In this document: piece by piece, positions 33,486 through 43,581 of the stretch | Numbering within the stretch: the first letter of the stretch is position 1 | How the letters are laid out: each line of letters starts with the position of its first letter | Assembly: GCF_014644535.1 (NCBI RefSeq) | Contig: NZ_BMKW01000006.1 | Span: 248,001-312,000 of the forward strand | DNA length: 64,000 bases | Direction of reading: 5' to 3' | DNA from: Neoroseomonas lacus | GTDB lineage: Bacteria; Pseudomonadota; Alphaproteobacteria; Acetobacterales; Acetobacteraceae | The notes under the pieces: model-generated | Told to the model about the DNA's origin: nothing | Seen by the model: the letters and a program-made list of their open reading frames with translations, nothing else | Databases searched by the model: none | Position numbers and translations under genes: made by a program

Positions 33486-33503
33486 ATCGATCACCGATCA
33501 GAC

Positions 33504-33573
33504 GGCACCGGCCCGCCACCCCCACTCAGGTTCCTGCCGTTGGGTGGCCAGGTGAAGGTGCGGGCCGGTGCCG
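33504..33573. terminator. Long-armed inverted repeat between converging receptor genes
   Basis: GGCACCGGCCCGC at 33504-33516 is the exact complement of GCGGGCCGGTGCC at 33561-33573, with an inner CCACCC/GGGTGG pair. Located in the 102 bases between two converging stop codons, it is a good candidate for a bidirectional terminator. Confidence 0.6.
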
Positions 33574-33587
33574 CATCCGACGGGTCT

Positions 33588-34559
33588 CTAATCCGCGTAG
33601 GCGCCGGCCGCCTGGATGATCGGGCGCCAGCGCTCGATCTCCTCGAGATGGTAGCGGCGGTGGAAGGCGAGGCTGGCGCGTTCCGGCGTCGCCGGGTCGG
33701 TCTGCAATTCGGCGAAGCGGGCGCGCAGCCGTTCATCCTGCATGGCCGCCACCAGCGCGGCGTTGAGGCGCTGCTGGATCGCCTCCGGCGTGCCGGCCGG
33801 GGCGAACAGCCCGTGCCAGGTGCTCATGGCGATGATCGGCGCGCCTGATTCGGCGGTGGTCGGGATGGCCGGCAGCCCCGGCAGCCGCGCCGGGCTGGTC
33901 ACCGCGAAGGCGCGAACGCGATTGTCGCGGATGAAGGGCGCGGTGTTGGTCGCCTGGTCACACAGCAGGTCCAGGCGTCCGGCCATGAGTTCGGTGATTG
34001 CCGGCGCCGTGCCGCGGAAGGCGACGATGGTCATGCGGCTCTGCGCCTGTTGCTGCATCAGCAAGGTGCAGAGATTGGCGGCAGAGGCGAGGCCCGCCGT
34101 GCCGATGTTCAGGGCTTCCCCACGGCGACCGATGTCGGCGAGCAGGCCGCGCATGTCCTCGGCCGGATATTCCGGGCGGGCGATGATGGTCATCGCGGCG
34201 TCGGACACCAGGCCAAGCGGGGCGAAGGCGGTGGCGGTGTCGAAGGACAGCCGACGGAACAAGGTCGCGCCTGCGGCGAGGCCGACATTCGACATCAGCA
34301 GCGTGTAGCCGTCCGGCCGCGCTTGCGCGACGCGTTGCGCGCCGACATTGGCGGGCGGTGTGTTCTCGACCACTACGGGTTGCGGCAGGTGGCGCGCCAT
34401 GGCTTCCGCCACGATGCGCGAAATGACATCGGTCGGCCCACCCGCGGCGGCGCCCGCGACGATGGCGATTGGGCGGTCGGGGTAGGTCTGCGCCTGCGCC
34501 GCGAATGGCACGAGAGCGAGCGAGGCGGCGCAGAGGAGCATCCTGCGGAACGGCATCAT
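33588..34559 (-). CDS. Bug/TctC family receptor, divergent from soxB
   Basis: The 323-residue product has a signal peptide (basic start MMPFRR, hydrophobic core, cleavage near AQAQT at 22-25), then PIAIVAGAAAGGPTDVISR, an unusual version of the family phosphate-like loop in which PPGG is replaced by AAGG, and later IVAFRGTAPAITELM. The fold assignment to Bug/TctC remains clear from GTPEAIQQRLN and ARPDGYTLL. It is divergent from the sarcosine oxidase operon with 157 bases between starts, so it may share regulation with it. No membrane partner is coded nearby. Confidence 0.88.
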   Translation of the reverse strand: MMPFRRMLLCAASLALVPFAAQAQTYPDRPIAIVAGAAAGGPTDVISRIVAEAMARHLPQPVVVENTPPANVGAQRVAQARPDGYTLLMSNVGLAAGATLFRRLSFDTATAFAPLGLVSDAAMTIIARPEYPAEDMRGLLADIGRRGEALNIGTAGLASAANLCTLLMQQQAQSRMTIVAFRGTAPAITELMAGRLDLLCDQATNTAPFIRDNRVRAFAVTSPARLPGLPAIPTTAESGAPIIAMSTWHGLFAPAGTPEAIQQRLNAALVAAMQDERLRARFAELQTDPATPERASLAFHRRYHLEEIERWRPIIQAAGAYAD

Positions 34560-34716
34560 CCTGTTTCCTCCCGGCGCGGCTGCCTCATGCGGCAGCGCGC
34601 TCCTGCTTTCATTGCAGGCATCCTTGCCCGAAATGCGCCGGTCGTCACCCCTCGCTGTCTTGCCAGCGGCGAATGCACGACCCTAACGTTGCGCGGGCCA
34701 CGATCGAAGGATCCCG

Positions 34717-35970
34717 ATGGCGCGCTATTCTGGCTTACGCATTCTCGGCGAGGGGTTCCGCGGCAACAGCGGCTGGCAGCCCGCGTGGCGCAAGCCTGCG
34801 CCGAAAGCATCCTACGACGTCGTCGTCATCGGCGGCGGCGGGCATGGCCTGGCCACCGCCTTCTACTTGGCGGAGGTGCACGGCATCCGCAACGTCGCGG
34901 TGCTGGAGCGCGGGCTGATCGGGCAGGGCAACACCGGGCGCAACACGACGATCGTCCGGTCCAACTACATGCTGCCCGAGAACAACAATTTCTACGAGCA
35001 CTCGCTGAAGCTGTGGGAAGGGCTGGAGCAGTCGCTCGGCTACAACGTGATGATGAGCCAGCGCGGCGTCATCAACCTGTTCCACAACGACGCGCAGCGC
35101 AACGCGGCGCTGCGGCGCGGCAATTCCATGCGGCTCAACGGTATCGATGCGGAGATCATCGACCGCGAGGGCGTGAAGGCGATGTGCCCGATCGTCGATC
35201 TCGACAATGGCCGCTATCCGGTGATGGGCGGGCTGTTGCAGCGGCGCGGTGGTACGGCGCGGCATGATGCGGTGGCCTGGGGCTTCGCCCATGCGGCGGA
35301 TGCGCGCGGTGTCGACATCATCGAGCATTGCGAAGTCACTGGCATGATCGCGGAGGGCGGCGCCATCCAGGGCGTGCGCACCTCGCGCGGCGAGATCCGC
35401 GCGCCGAAGGTCGGTCTGGCTGTTGCCGGTCACACCAGCACGCTGACCGAGATGGCCGGCTTCCGCGTGCCGATCGAGACGCATCTGTTGCAGGCCTTCG
35501 TCAGCGAGGGGCTGAAGCCGCTGATCGACTGCGTCGTCACCTTCGGCGCCGGGCATTTCTACGTCAGCCAGTCGGACAAGGGAGGGCTGGTCTTCGGTGG
35601 CGGGCTGGACGGCTACCCGAGCTACGGCCAGCGCGGCACGTTGCCCGAGGCGGAACACGTCTATGCCGCCGGCGTCAGCATGATCCCGGCACTGGGGCGG
35701 CTGCGTGGGCTACGCTCCTGGGCGGGGGTGATGGACATGACGCCAGATGGGTCCTTCTACATCTGCAAGACGCCAGTGCAGGGACTCTATATGACCGCGG
35801 GCTGGTGCTATGGCGGCTTCAAAGCGACGCCCGGTTCCGGCTGGTGCCACGCCTGGACGATCGCGAAGGATGAGCCGCACCGGCTCAACGCCGCGCATAC
35901 GCTGGATCGATTCCGCGAGGGCCGCATGCTCGACGAACGGGGCAACGGCCCCTTCTTCTGGGCGCAGTAG
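34717..35970 (+). CDS. soxB: Sarcosine oxidase subunit beta (SoxB)
   Basis: This 417-residue flavoprotein is the beta subunit of heterotetrameric sarcosine oxidase, which demethylates N-methylglycine to glycine with oxygen and tetrahydrofolate. The FAD motif VVVIGGGGHGLATAFYLAE is at 35-53, and H183 in GGTARHDAVAWGF matches the His that carries covalent FMN at the alpha-beta interface. The C-terminal MDMTPDGSFYICKTPVQG and CYGGFKATPGSG blocks are typical. soxD begins on the base after its stop codon. The gene starts the nine-gene run 34717-45198. The true substrate could be another N-methylated amino acid. Confidence 0.95.
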   Translation: MARYSGLRILGEGFRGNSGWQPAWRKPAPKASYDVVVIGGGGHGLATAFYLAEVHGIRNVAVLERGLIGQGNTGRNTTIVRSNYMLPENNNFYEHSLKLWEGLEQSLGYNVMMSQRGVINLFHNDAQRNAALRRGNSMRLNGIDAEIIDREGVKAMCPIVDLDNGRYPVMGGLLQRRGGTARHDAVAWGFAHAADARGVDIIEHCEVTGMIAEGGAIQGVRTSRGEIRAPKVGLAVAGHTSTLTEMAGFRVPIETHLLQAFVSEGLKPLIDCVVTFGAGHFYVSQSDKGGLVFGGGLDGYPSYGQRGTLPEAEHVYAAGVSMIPALGRLRGLRSWAGVMDMTPDGSFYICKTPVQGLYMTAGWCYGGFKATPGSGWCHAWTIAKDEPHRLNAAHTLDRFREGRMLDERGNGPFFWAQ

Positions 35971-36246
35971 ATGCTGCGCATCCCTTGCCCCCATTGCGGC
36001 GCGCGCGACGAGATCGAATTCACCTATCGCGGCGATGCGACGGTGGCGCGGCCCGGCCCCGACGCCGGCGTCGATGCCTTCCATGACTACCTATATCTGC
36101 GCACCAATCCGCGCGGCTGGCAGGCGGAATGGTGGCAGCACAGCAGCGGCTGCCGCGCCTTCCTCAAGCTGCTGCGCCATACAGTGACGCATGAGATCCG
36201 CGCCGTCGCCACGGCCACCGAGACGCTGGAGGTGCCGGGGGCATGA
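35971..36246 (+). CDS. soxD: Sarcosine oxidase subunit delta (SoxD)
   Basis: The 91-residue delta subunit binds structural zinc through C6, C9, H57 and C61 (the CPHC, then WQHSSGC pattern of the family), and holds the alpha and beta subunits together. It directly follows soxB and overlaps soxA by four bases (ATGA), the standard soxBDAG arrangement. Length and zinc ligands agree with the family. Confidence 0.95.
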   Translation: MLRIPCPHCGARDEIEFTYRGDATVARPGPDAGVDAFHDYLYLRTNPRGWQAEWWQHSSGCRAFLKLLRHTVTHEIRAVATATETLEVPGA

Positions 36247-39179
36247 CGCAGCCGCACCGCCTTGCCACCGGAGGCCATGTCGATCGCGCGACGCGGCTGT
36301 CCTTCAGCTTCGATGGCCGTCGATATGAGGGCCATGCGGGCGATACCCTCGCTTCCGCGCTGCTTGCCAATGGCGTGCGGCTGGTCGGGCGCTCCTTTAA
36401 GTATCATCGGCCGCGCGGCATCTTCTCCGCCGGCGTCGAGGAACCGAATGCGCTGGTTGAACTGCGCGAAGGTGCGCGGCGCGAACCGAACACGCGCGCG
36501 ACCGTCGCCGAGTTGTTCGATGGTCTGTCGGCGACCAGCCAGAACCGGCGCGGCTCGCTCGCCTTTGACTGGATGGCCGTGAACGGGCTGCTGTCGCCCT
36601 GGCTTGGCGCCGGCTTCTACTACAAGACCTTCATGTGGCCTGCCGCCTTCTGGGAGCGGGTCTATGAGCCGATGATCCGCAAGGCGGCCGGTCTTGGCCG
36701 GGCGTCCAGACTGCCTGATCCCGACCATTACGACGCGGCGCATGCGCATTGCGATGTGCTGGTGGTCGGCGCGGGCGCGGCGGGGCTCGCCGCCGCACGC
36801 GCGGCGGGCGCGACCGGCGCGCGCGTGATCCTGATGGAGCAGGATTTCATGCTCGGTGGCGACCTGCTGAACGAGCCTGGCCTCGAAGCCTGGCGCCGCG
36901 AGACGGTCGCCGCGTTGGCCGCGATGCCCGAGGTCACGCTGATGCCGCGCAGCACCGTCTTCGGCTTCTACGACCAGGGCGTGCTGGGGGCGGTGGAACG
37001 CCTTGCCGACCATCTGGCCGAACCGCCGCCGCATACGCCGCGCCAGCGCTACTGGACGATCCGCGCGAAGGAGGTCGTGCTGGCGACCGGGGCGCATGAA
37101 CGGCTGATCGCCTTCCCCGGCAATGACCGTCCCGGCGTGATGCTGGCTGGTGCAGCGCGGACCTATGCGCGTCGCTACGGGGTGCGGGCGGGCGAGACCG
37201 CAGCGCTGTTCGCGACGCATGACGGTGCTTATGACGCCGCCTTCGCGATAGCCGAGGCCGGCGCGCGCATCGCCGCGATCATCGACCCGCGCAGCGATAG
37301 CGCGGCCATGCAACGCGCGCGGGAAGCGGGCTTCAGCGTGAAGGCGGGCAGTGTCGTCAGCGGCACGATGGGCGGCAATGCGCTGCGCGGCATCGCCATC
37401 GGCGCGCAGGGCAGTGGCGCGCGCGGCGATGCGGTGCCGGTCGATCTGCTGATGGTTGCCGGCGGCTGGAATCCGGCGGTGCATCTCGCTTCCATGTCCG
37501 GCGCGGCGCTCGCCTGGGATGAGGCGCTGCACACCTTCGTTCCGGGCACGCCCGTGCAGCGCGAGCGCAGCGCGGGTGCCTGCCGTGGCGTCAACGGCAT
37601 TGGCGCGGCTGCGGCGGATGGGGCCGCGGCGGGGCGCGATGCCGCCATCGCCGCGGGCTTCGCCGCCGGTCCTGACAATACGCTTCCCGACACGCTGGCG
37701 GCGGACCATTGCTCGTATCCGGTCTGGGAGGTGAAGGGGCGCGGCAAGGCCTTCGTCGATCTGCAGGATGACGTCACCACCAACGACATCCGTCTCGCGC
37801 ATCGCGAGGGCTTCAGCCATATCGAGCACGCCAAGCGCTACACCACCCACGCCATGGGCACCGACCAGGGCAAGACCGGCGGCATCGTCGGCGCCGCGGT
37901 GCTGGCCGAGGCGCGTGGTGAGCCGGTCGCCAAGGTCGGCCTGCCGCGCTTCCGCCCCTACACCGCGCCGATCGCCTGGGGTGCCATGGCCGGGCAGGAG
38001 GTGGGCAAGCATTTCCAGCCCGTGCGGCGCACGTCGCTGCATGCGGTGCATGACGCGGCCGGTGCGGTGTGGATGGATGCCGGCATCTGGAAGCGCCCGG
38101 CCTATTACCCGAAACGCGAGGATGCCGATGCCTGGGCCAGCGTGCTGCGCGAAGCCCGCGCGGTGCGGCAGCGTGTCGGCATCTGCGATGTCTCGACACT
38201 CGGCAAGATCGCGGTGGAGGGGCCGGATGCGGCGACCTTCCTCGACCGCGTCTATGCCAACACGTTTTCGACGCTGCCGGTCGGGCGGGCGCGCTACGGG
38301 CTGATGCTGCGCGAGGACGGCATCGTCTTTGACGACGGCACCACGAGCCGCATCGGGCCGGAGCGCTTCTTCGTCACCACCACCACGGCGCAGGCCGGGC
38401 CGGTGATGCAGCATCTGGAATTCCATCTCGCCAGCGCTTGGCCGGATCTCGATGTCAGCCTGGCGAGCGTCACCGACCAATGGGCCGCGGTCGCCATCGC
38501 CGGACCGAAGGCGCGCGAGGTTGTCGCCGGCATGGTGGAGGGCATCGACCTGTCGAATGACGCCTTCCCCTTCATGGCGGTGGCGGATTGCATCGCCGCC
38601 GGGGTCCCGGCGCGGCTGTTCCGAATTTCCTTCTCTGGTGAACTGGCCTACGAAGTCGCGATGCCGGCCGGTCATGCCGCGCATGTCTGGCGCGCCGCGA
38701 TGCAGGTTGGCGCCACGCATGGCATCGAGCCCTACGGCATGGAGGCGCTTGGCTTGCTGCGCATCGAGAAGGGGCATGTCGCCGGGTCGGAACTGAATGG
38801 GCAGACCACGGCGCATGACCTCGGCCTCGGTCGCATGCTGAAGAAGAAGGGCGATTTCATCGGGCGCGTGCTGGCGCAACGGCCGGGCATGACCGACCCG
38901 TCGCGGCCGCGGCTGGTCGGGCTGCGCAGCGTCGATCCGCGGCGGCAGATCCGTGCCGGGGCGCATCTGCTGGTGGATGGCCGGGACCAGGGCTGGATCA
39001 CCAGCGCGACGCAATCGGTCGTCGATCCGGGCTGGATCGGGCTGGGCATGTTGCGGGAGGGCGAAGCGCGCATCGGCAGCACGATCCTCGCCGCCAATCC
39101 CCTGATGGGCGAAGAGGTGCCGGTGCGCGTGGTCAGCCCGCATGGTTATGATCCGGAGAACCGCCTTGTCCGCGCCTGA
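36243..39179 (+). CDS. soxA: Sarcosine oxidase subunit alpha (SoxA)
   Basis: This 978-residue subunit has an N-terminal ferredoxin-like domain (about 15-100, with RSFKYHRPRGIFSAG), a nucleotide-binding disulfide-oxidoreductase-type domain starting DVLVVGAGAAGLAAARAAG at 171-189, and a C-terminal aminomethyltransferase-like (GcvT) domain from about 590 that binds tetrahydrofolate and captures the released C1 unit as methylene-THF. Length matches canonical heterotetrameric SoxA. No C1-processing genes such as folD, glyA or purU follow; instead the operon continues into a peptide transporter. Confidence 0.95.
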   Translation: MTQPHRLATGGHVDRATRLSFSFDGRRYEGHAGDTLASALLANGVRLVGRSFKYHRPRGIFSAGVEEPNALVELREGARREPNTRATVAELFDGLSATSQNRRGSLAFDWMAVNGLLSPWLGAGFYYKTFMWPAAFWERVYEPMIRKAAGLGRASRLPDPDHYDAAHAHCDVLVVGAGAAGLAAARAAGATGARVILMEQDFMLGGDLLNEPGLEAWRRETVAALAAMPEVTLMPRSTVFGFYDQGVLGAVERLADHLAEPPPHTPRQRYWTIRAKEVVLATGAHERLIAFPGNDRPGVMLAGAARTYARRYGVRAGETAALFATHDGAYDAAFAIAEAGARIAAIIDPRSDSAAMQRAREAGFSVKAGSVVSGTMGGNALRGIAIGAQGSGARGDAVPVDLLMVAGGWNPAVHLASMSGAALAWDEALHTFVPGTPVQRERSAGACRGVNGIGAAAADGAAAGRDAAIAAGFAAGPDNTLPDTLAADHCSYPVWEVKGRGKAFVDLQDDVTTNDIRLAHREGFSHIEHAKRYTTHAMGTDQGKTGGIVGAAVLAEARGEPVAKVGLPRFRPYTAPIAWGAMAGQEVGKHFQPVRRTSLHAVHDAAGAVWMDAGIWKRPAYYPKREDADAWASVLREARAVRQRVGICDVSTLGKIAVEGPDAATFLDRVYANTFSTLPVGRARYGLMLREDGIVFDDGTTSRIGPERFFVTTTTAQAGPVMQHLEFHLASAWPDLDVSLASVTDQWAAVAIAGPKAREVVAGMVEGIDLSNDAFPFMAVADCIAAGVPARLFRISFSGELAYEVAMPAGHAAHVWRAAMQVGATHGIEPYGMEALGLLRIEKGHVAGSELNGQTTAHDLGLGRMLKKKGDFIGRVLAQRPGMTDPSRPRLVGLRSVDPRRQIRAGAHLLVDGRDQGWITSATQSVVDPGWIGLGMLREGEARIGSTILAANPLMGEEVPVRVVSPHGYDPENRLVRA

Positions 39180-39750
39180 AGCCACCCATCCGCTGGCCGC
39201 CGTCGCCACGCCGGGCTTGCGCGGCGCGGCGGGCGTCGCACCGCTGCGTGTCAGCCTGCCGGTGCGCGAGACGGTGCAGGTGATGGTCCGGCGCGGCCGC
39301 GAGGAGGCCTTCGCCGCAGCCATGGAGGCGAGTTTCGGCATGGCGCCGCCGGCGCCCGGCCACACATTGGCCGGCGGCGCCGTCACCGCCATCTGGATTC
39401 AGCCCGGCGGCTTCATGCTGACCGGCGCCGGGCCTGGCCTGGCCGAACGCGCCGCCTTGGCCTTCGTGGGTCTCGCGGCGGTCGAGGACCAGAGCCATGG
39501 CCGCACCACCATCACGGTCTCCGGCCCCGCCGCGCGGGCGGTGCTCGCGCGCGGCTGCCGCCTTGACCTGCATACCCGCGCCTTCGGCCCCGGCCGTGCG
39601 GCCATGACGCAGATCGCCCATATCGGCTGCCTGCTGCATCAGGTCGATGACGCGCCGAGCTTCGAGCTGACGGTTTTCTCGACCCTGGCTGAGCCCTTCT
39701 TCCACTGGCTGGTCGAGGCCGGTTCCGGCGACGGCGTGGTGATCGCGTGA
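39166..39750 (+). CDS. soxG: Sarcosine oxidase subunit gamma (SoxG)
   Basis: The 194-residue product is the gamma subunit, a divergent GcvT-like domain that packs on SoxA (segments AIWIQPGGFMLTG and VSGPAARAVLARGCRLDLH). A TTG at 39166 has GGAGA seven bases upstream and overlaps the soxA end by 14 bases; in-frame ATG codons at 39142 and 39148 are alternatives with poorer ribosome-binding sequence. Its stop overlaps the GTG of the first transporter ATPase, which ties the oxidase genes translationally to the transporter genes. Confidence 0.88.
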   Translation: MSAPEATHPLAAVATPGLRGAAGVAPLRVSLPVRETVQVMVRRGREEAFAAAMEASFGMAPPAPGHTLAGGAVTAIWIQPGGFMLTGAGPGLAERAALAFVGLAAVEDQSHGRTTITVSGPAARAVLARGCRLDLHTRAFGPGRAAMTQIAHIGCLLHQVDDAPSFELTVFSTLAEPFFHWLVEAGSGDGVVIA

Positions 39751-40769
39751 CCGCCCAGGCGACCCTCCCGCGGCATGCAGGGGCGGCCGCCGCCGAAGCG
39801 CCGCTGCTGAGCGTCCGCGACCTGACGCTGCATATCCCGGTGCCGCCGCATGTGCTGCGCGCCGTCGATGGCGTGTCCTTCGACCTGCGCCGTGGCGAGA
39901 CGCTCGGTCTGGTGGGCGAGAGCGGCAGCGGCAAGACGCTGACCGCGCTGACGCTGATGCGCCTGCTGGAGCCGCCGCTGGACCATCTGCCGCGCGGGCA
40001 GGTCGTGCTGGATGGCCAGGACCTGATGCTGCTGACCGAGACGCGAATGTCCGCGCTGCGCGGCCATGCCATCTCGATGGTGTTCCAGGAACCGATGACC
40101 TCGCTGAACCCGGTGATGACCGTGGGGCGGCAGATCGCGGAACCGTTGATGCGCCACCTCGGACTGCCAACCCGCGCGGCGATGGCGCGGGCGGAGGAGA
40201 TGCTGCGCCTGGTCGGCATTCCCGATCCGGCGCGGGTGCTGCGCGCCTATCCGCACCTGCTCTCGGGCGGCATGCGGCAGCGGGCGATGATCGCCATCGC
40301 ACTGGCCTGCCGGCCGCTGGTGCTGGTCGCCGATGAGCCGACCACGGCGCTCGACGTCACGGTGCAGGCGCAGATCCTGGAGCTGCTGACCGAACTGCAA
40401 CGCGAGATGGGCAGTGCGATCCTGCTCATCACCCACGACCTCGCGGTGATCGCCGAGACGGCGCATCGCGTGGCGGTGATGTATGCGGGCCGCATCGTCG
40501 AGGAAGCGCCCGTCGCCGAGTTGTTCGCCGACCCGCGCCACCCCTATGCGCGTGGGTTGCTCGCCTCGATCCCGCGCATCGAGCGCATGCCGCCGGCGAC
40601 CCTGCCGGAGATCCCCGGCATGGTGCCCGGCCCCGCCGAGCGCCCGATCGGCTGCGCCTTCATGCCGCGTTGCGCGCGCGCCATCTCGGGCTGCGCGGCT
40701 GAGCCGCCGCCGCTGGCCGAGGTCGCGCCCGGTCATCGCGTCGCCTGCTGGAATCCGGTCCATGGTTGA
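39747..40769 (+). CDS. Peptide/nickel-type ABC transporter ATPase (DppD/OppD-like)
   Basis: This 340-residue cytoplasmic ATPase has Walker A G57-ESGSGKT, the Q-loop in [12 protein letters not shown], signature LSGGMRQR and Walker [13 protein letters not shown]. Its C-terminal oligopeptide/dipeptide extension contains the Cys cluster C-A-F-M-P-R-C (typical of OppD/DppD, which often bind an iron-sulfur cluster there). GTG at 39747 overlaps the soxG stop. It is the first of five transporter genes cotranscribed with soxBDAG. Confidence 0.93.
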   Translation: MTAQATLPRHAGAAAAEAPLLSVRDLTLHIPVPPHVLRAVDGVSFDLRRGETLGLVGESGSGKTLTALTLMRLLEPPLDHLPRGQVVLDGQDLMLLTETRMSALRGHAISMVFQEPMTSLNPVMTVGRQIAEPLMRHLGLPTRAAMARAEEMLRLVGIPDPARVLRAYPHLLSGGMRQRAMIAIALACRPLVLVADEPTTALDVTVQAQILELLTELQREMGSAILLITHDLAVIAETAHRVAVMYAGRIVEEAPVAELFADPRHPYARGLLASIPRIERMPPATLPEIPGMVPGPAERPIGCAFMPRCARAISGCAAEPPPLAEVAPGHRVACWNPVHG

Positions 40770-41733
40770 ACCATTGCTCCGGGTCACGGGCCTCGAGGTC
40801 CATTTCCCGATCCGTTCCGCGCTGCTGCGCCGGCGCACCGGCACGGTGCGCGCGGTGGATGGCGTGACGCTGGAGGTGGCACGCGGGGAGACGCTCGCCA
40901 TCGTTGGCGAAAGCGGCTGCGGCAAGACCACCACGGGCAAATCCATCCTGCGGCTGATCGAACCCACCGGCGGGTCGATCCGCTTCGATGGCGAGGAGAT
41001 CACGCATCATTCGGCGAGGCAGCTCTCGCCGTTCCGCCGGCGCATGCAGATCGTCTTCCAGGACCCCTATGCCAGCCTGAATCCGCGCATGAGCGTGGGC
41101 GGCATCCTGGCCGCGCCCTTCGAGATCCATCGCATCGGCGACGCGAAGGATCGTGCCGATCGTGTCGCCGAGTTGCTGCGCACCGTCGGTCTGCCGCCTG
41201 AGGCCGCGCGCCGTTATCCGCATGAATTCAGCGGCGGGCAGCGCCAGCGCATAGGCATCGCGCGCGCCCTGGCGCTGCGGCCTGAACTGGTGATCGGGGA
41301 TGAGCCGGTCAGCGCGCTCGATGTTTCGATCCAGGCGCAGATCATCAACCTGATGAAGCGGCTGCAGGCGGAACTTGGCCTCGCCTACATCATGATCTCG
41401 CACAACCTTGCCGTGGTCAGTCATGTCGCGGACCGCGTCGCGGTGATGTATCTCGGCCGCGTGGTGGAAACCGCCCCGCGCGAGGCGCTGTTCTTCGAGG
41501 CGCGGCATCCCTACACCCAGGCGCTGCTCTCGGCCGTGCCGGAACCAGTGCCGGGCCGCCGCCGTGCCCGCCATGTCCCGCAGGGCGACGTGCCGAGCCC
41601 GTCGCGTCCGCCGTCCGGCTGCCATTTCCACCCGCGCTGCCCGCATGCGATGCCACGCTGTGCCGAAGAAGCGCCGGCGTCGCGCATCATCGCACCTGGC
41701 CATGCCGTCGCCTGTCATCTGGTGACGCCATGA
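40762..41733 (+). CDS. Peptide/nickel-type ABC transporter ATPase (DppF/OppF-like)
   Basis: The 323-residue product pairs with the preceding ATPase. Walker A is at G49-ESGCGKT, the Q-loop in [12 protein letters not shown], signature FSGGQRQR and Walker [16 protein letters not shown]; the C-terminal [14 protein letters not shown] extension is that of OppF/DppF. It overlaps the upstream ATPase by eight bases and the permease gene by four, consistent with a heterodimeric ATPase made in fixed ratio. Confidence 0.93.
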   Translation: MVEPLLRVTGLEVHFPIRSALLRRRTGTVRAVDGVTLEVARGETLAIVGESGCGKTTTGKSILRLIEPTGGSIRFDGEEITHHSARQLSPFRRRMQIVFQDPYASLNPRMSVGGILAAPFEIHRIGDAKDRADRVAELLRTVGLPPEAARRYPHEFSGGQRQRIGIARALALRPELVIGDEPVSALDVSIQAQIINLMKRLQAELGLAYIMISHNLAVVSHVADRVAVMYLGRVVETAPREALFFEARHPYTQALLSAVPEPVPGRRRARHVPQGDVPSPSRPPSGCHFHPRCPHAMPRCAEEAPASRIIAPGHAVACHLVTP

Positions 41734-42683
41734 TCGGCTTCATCGCCAAGCGCCTGTTGCAGGCGGTCCCGCTGCTGATCGGCGTGTCGCTGATCGGCTT
41801 CGGGCTGATGCATCTTGCGCCGGGCGGGCCGTTGGCGATCTACACGCTGAATCCGACCATCCAGGTGCAGGACATCGAGCGCATCAAGGTCATCTTCGGC
41901 CTCGATCAGCCGCTGCATATCCAATACGTCAAATGGGCGACGGGCATCTTCTCCGGCAATTGGGGCTACACCTTCTTCGGCGGGCGGCCGGTGCTGGATG
42001 TCATCCTTGAACGCGTGCCGGCGACGCTGCTGCTGATGGGGTCGGCCTTGTCGGTCGCCATCGTGCTCGGCCTGTCGGTTGGCGTGCTCGGTGCGGTGAA
42101 GCGGTACTCGGTGTTCGACGTGCTGGCGACGACGGGCGCGCTGTTCGCGCTGTCCTTCCCGACCTTCTGGTTCGGGCTGATGGCGATCTTCGTCTTCGCG
42201 ATCGAACTGCGCTGGCTGCCCTCGGGCGGCATGTGGGAACTCGGCGAGGAGGGCAACCTGCTCTCCCTTCTGCGGCATCTCGTGCTGCCGACAATGGTGC
42301 TGGCGCTGGTCATCACCGCGACCTGGAGCCGGTATTCGCGCTCGGCCTTCCTCGAGGTGATGCATCAGGATTTCATGCGCACGGCGCGCGCCAAGGGCGT
42401 GCCGCCGGGCGCGCGGCTGCTGCGCCACGCCTTCCCCAACGCCGCCAAGCCGCTGATCGCGCTGCTCGGTGTCGAATTGCCCTTCCTGTTCTCCGGCGCG
42501 CTGGTGGCCGAGACGATCTTCGGCTGGCCGGGTATGGGCCGGCTGTTCGTCGATGCGCTCAGCATGAAGGAATACCCGGTGCTGATGGGGATGATGATGT
42601 TCACGGCGATCTTCGTCATCATCGGCAACCTGCTCGCCGACATCGCCATCGCCCTGATCGACCCGCGGGTGCGGCTGTCATGA
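41730..42683 (+). CDS. ABC transporter permease (DppB/OppB-like)
   Basis: This 317-residue inner-membrane protein has the DppB topology: an N-terminal helix (about 8-28), a periplasmic domain, and five further helices. The EAA loop that contacts the ATPase is visible in [24 protein letters not shown]. The end [14 protein letters not shown] is the family C terminus. Starts and stops overlap those of its neighbours by four bases. It forms the translocation channel with the next gene product. Confidence 0.93.
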   Translation: MIGFIAKRLLQAVPLLIGVSLIGFGLMHLAPGGPLAIYTLNPTIQVQDIERIKVIFGLDQPLHIQYVKWATGIFSGNWGYTFFGGRPVLDVILERVPATLLLMGSALSVAIVLGLSVGVLGAVKRYSVFDVLATTGALFALSFPTFWFGLMAIFVFAIELRWLPSGGMWELGEEGNLLSLLRHLVLPTMVLALVITATWSRYSRSAFLEVMHQDFMRTARAKGVPPGARLLRHAFPNAAKPLIALLGVELPFLFSGALVAETIFGWPGMGRLFVDALSMKEYPVLMGMMMFTAIFVIIGNLLADIAIALIDPRVRLS

Positions 42684-43555
42684 GCGCCGCCGCCGCCCCG
42701 CCGCAGAGCCAGTCCGGGCGCATCTGGTCGCGCTTCCGCCGCCATCGCCTGGCGCTGGCCGGCGGCTTCGTGGTGGCGCTGCTGCTGGCCTCGGCGCTGT
42801 TCGCGCCGCTGCTGGCCCCCCAGGACCCGACGCTGCTCGACACCGCGCTGCGGTTCCGCCCGCCTTTCGCGGACTGGCATTTCCCGCTCGGCACGGATGA
42901 ACTCGGCCGCGACACGCTGTCGCGCCTGTTGTGGGGTGGGCGCGTCTCGTTGACGGTTGGGCTTGTTGCGATGATCACTACCGTGATGACCGGCGCGCTG
43001 ATTGGCATCACCGCGGGTTTCATCGGCGGCTTCGTGGACACGCTGCTGATGCGTTTCGTCGACACGATGCTGTGCTTCCCGCAGGTTTTCCTGCTGCTGG
43101 TGGTCGCCGCCTTCGTGCCGCCGACATTGCTGTCGATCTCGCTCATCATCGGCCTGACATCCTGGATGGAGGTCAGTCGAATCGTTCGTGCCGAGATCCT
43201 CAACCTCAAGGAGCAGGACTTCGTCGCTGCGGCGCGGGCGCTCGGGGCGTCGCGTACGCGCATCATGTTTCGCGAGTTGCTGCCCAATGCCGCTGCGCCG
43301 ATCCTGGTGGCGGCGACGCTGAAGGTCGCCTCCGCCGTGCTGATGGAAAGCTACATCTCCTATCTCGGCTATGGCGTGCAGCCGCCGCTGGCGTCCTGGG
43401 GCAACATGCTGACCAACGCGCAGGGGTATTTCGATACCGTGCCGTGGCTCGCCATCCTGCCAGGCGTGGCGATCACCCTCACGGTGATGGGCTTCAACTT
43501 CCTGGGTGACGGGCTGCGCGATGCGCTCGACCCGCGCCTGCGCATGGATCCGTGA
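42680..43555 (+). CDS. ABC transporter permease (DppC/OppC-like)
   Basis: The 291-residue product has a cytoplasmic N-terminal arm with basic residues, a first helix (about 26-46), the family segment FPLGTDELGRDTLSRLLWGGRVSL and the EAA loop FVAAARALGASRTRIMFRELLPNA. It ends GDGLRDALDPRLRMDP as in DppC/OppC. The ATG at 42680 overlaps the DppB-like stop. The binding-protein gene follows after 26 bases. Confidence 0.93.
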   Translation: MSAAAAPPQSQSGRIWSRFRRHRLALAGGFVVALLLASALFAPLLAPQDPTLLDTALRFRPPFADWHFPLGTDELGRDTLSRLLWGGRVSLTVGLVAMITTVMTGALIGITAGFIGGFVDTLLMRFVDTMLCFPQVFLLLVVAAFVPPTLLSISLIIGLTSWMEVSRIVRAEILNLKEQDFVAAARALGASRTRIMFRELLPNAAAPILVAATLKVASAVLMESYISYLGYGVQPPLASWGNMLTNAQGYFDTVPWLAILPGVAITLTVMGFNFLGDGLRDALDPRLRMDP

Positions 43556-43581
43556 CCAACAACAAGAAGGAGGCTTGCGAC

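Noticed and set aside
34560-34716. Glycine riboswitch upstream of the sarcosine oxidase operon
   Set aside because: The 157-base divergent region has no tandem aptamer-like sequence; only a weak CCTGC/GCAGG hairpin is visible.
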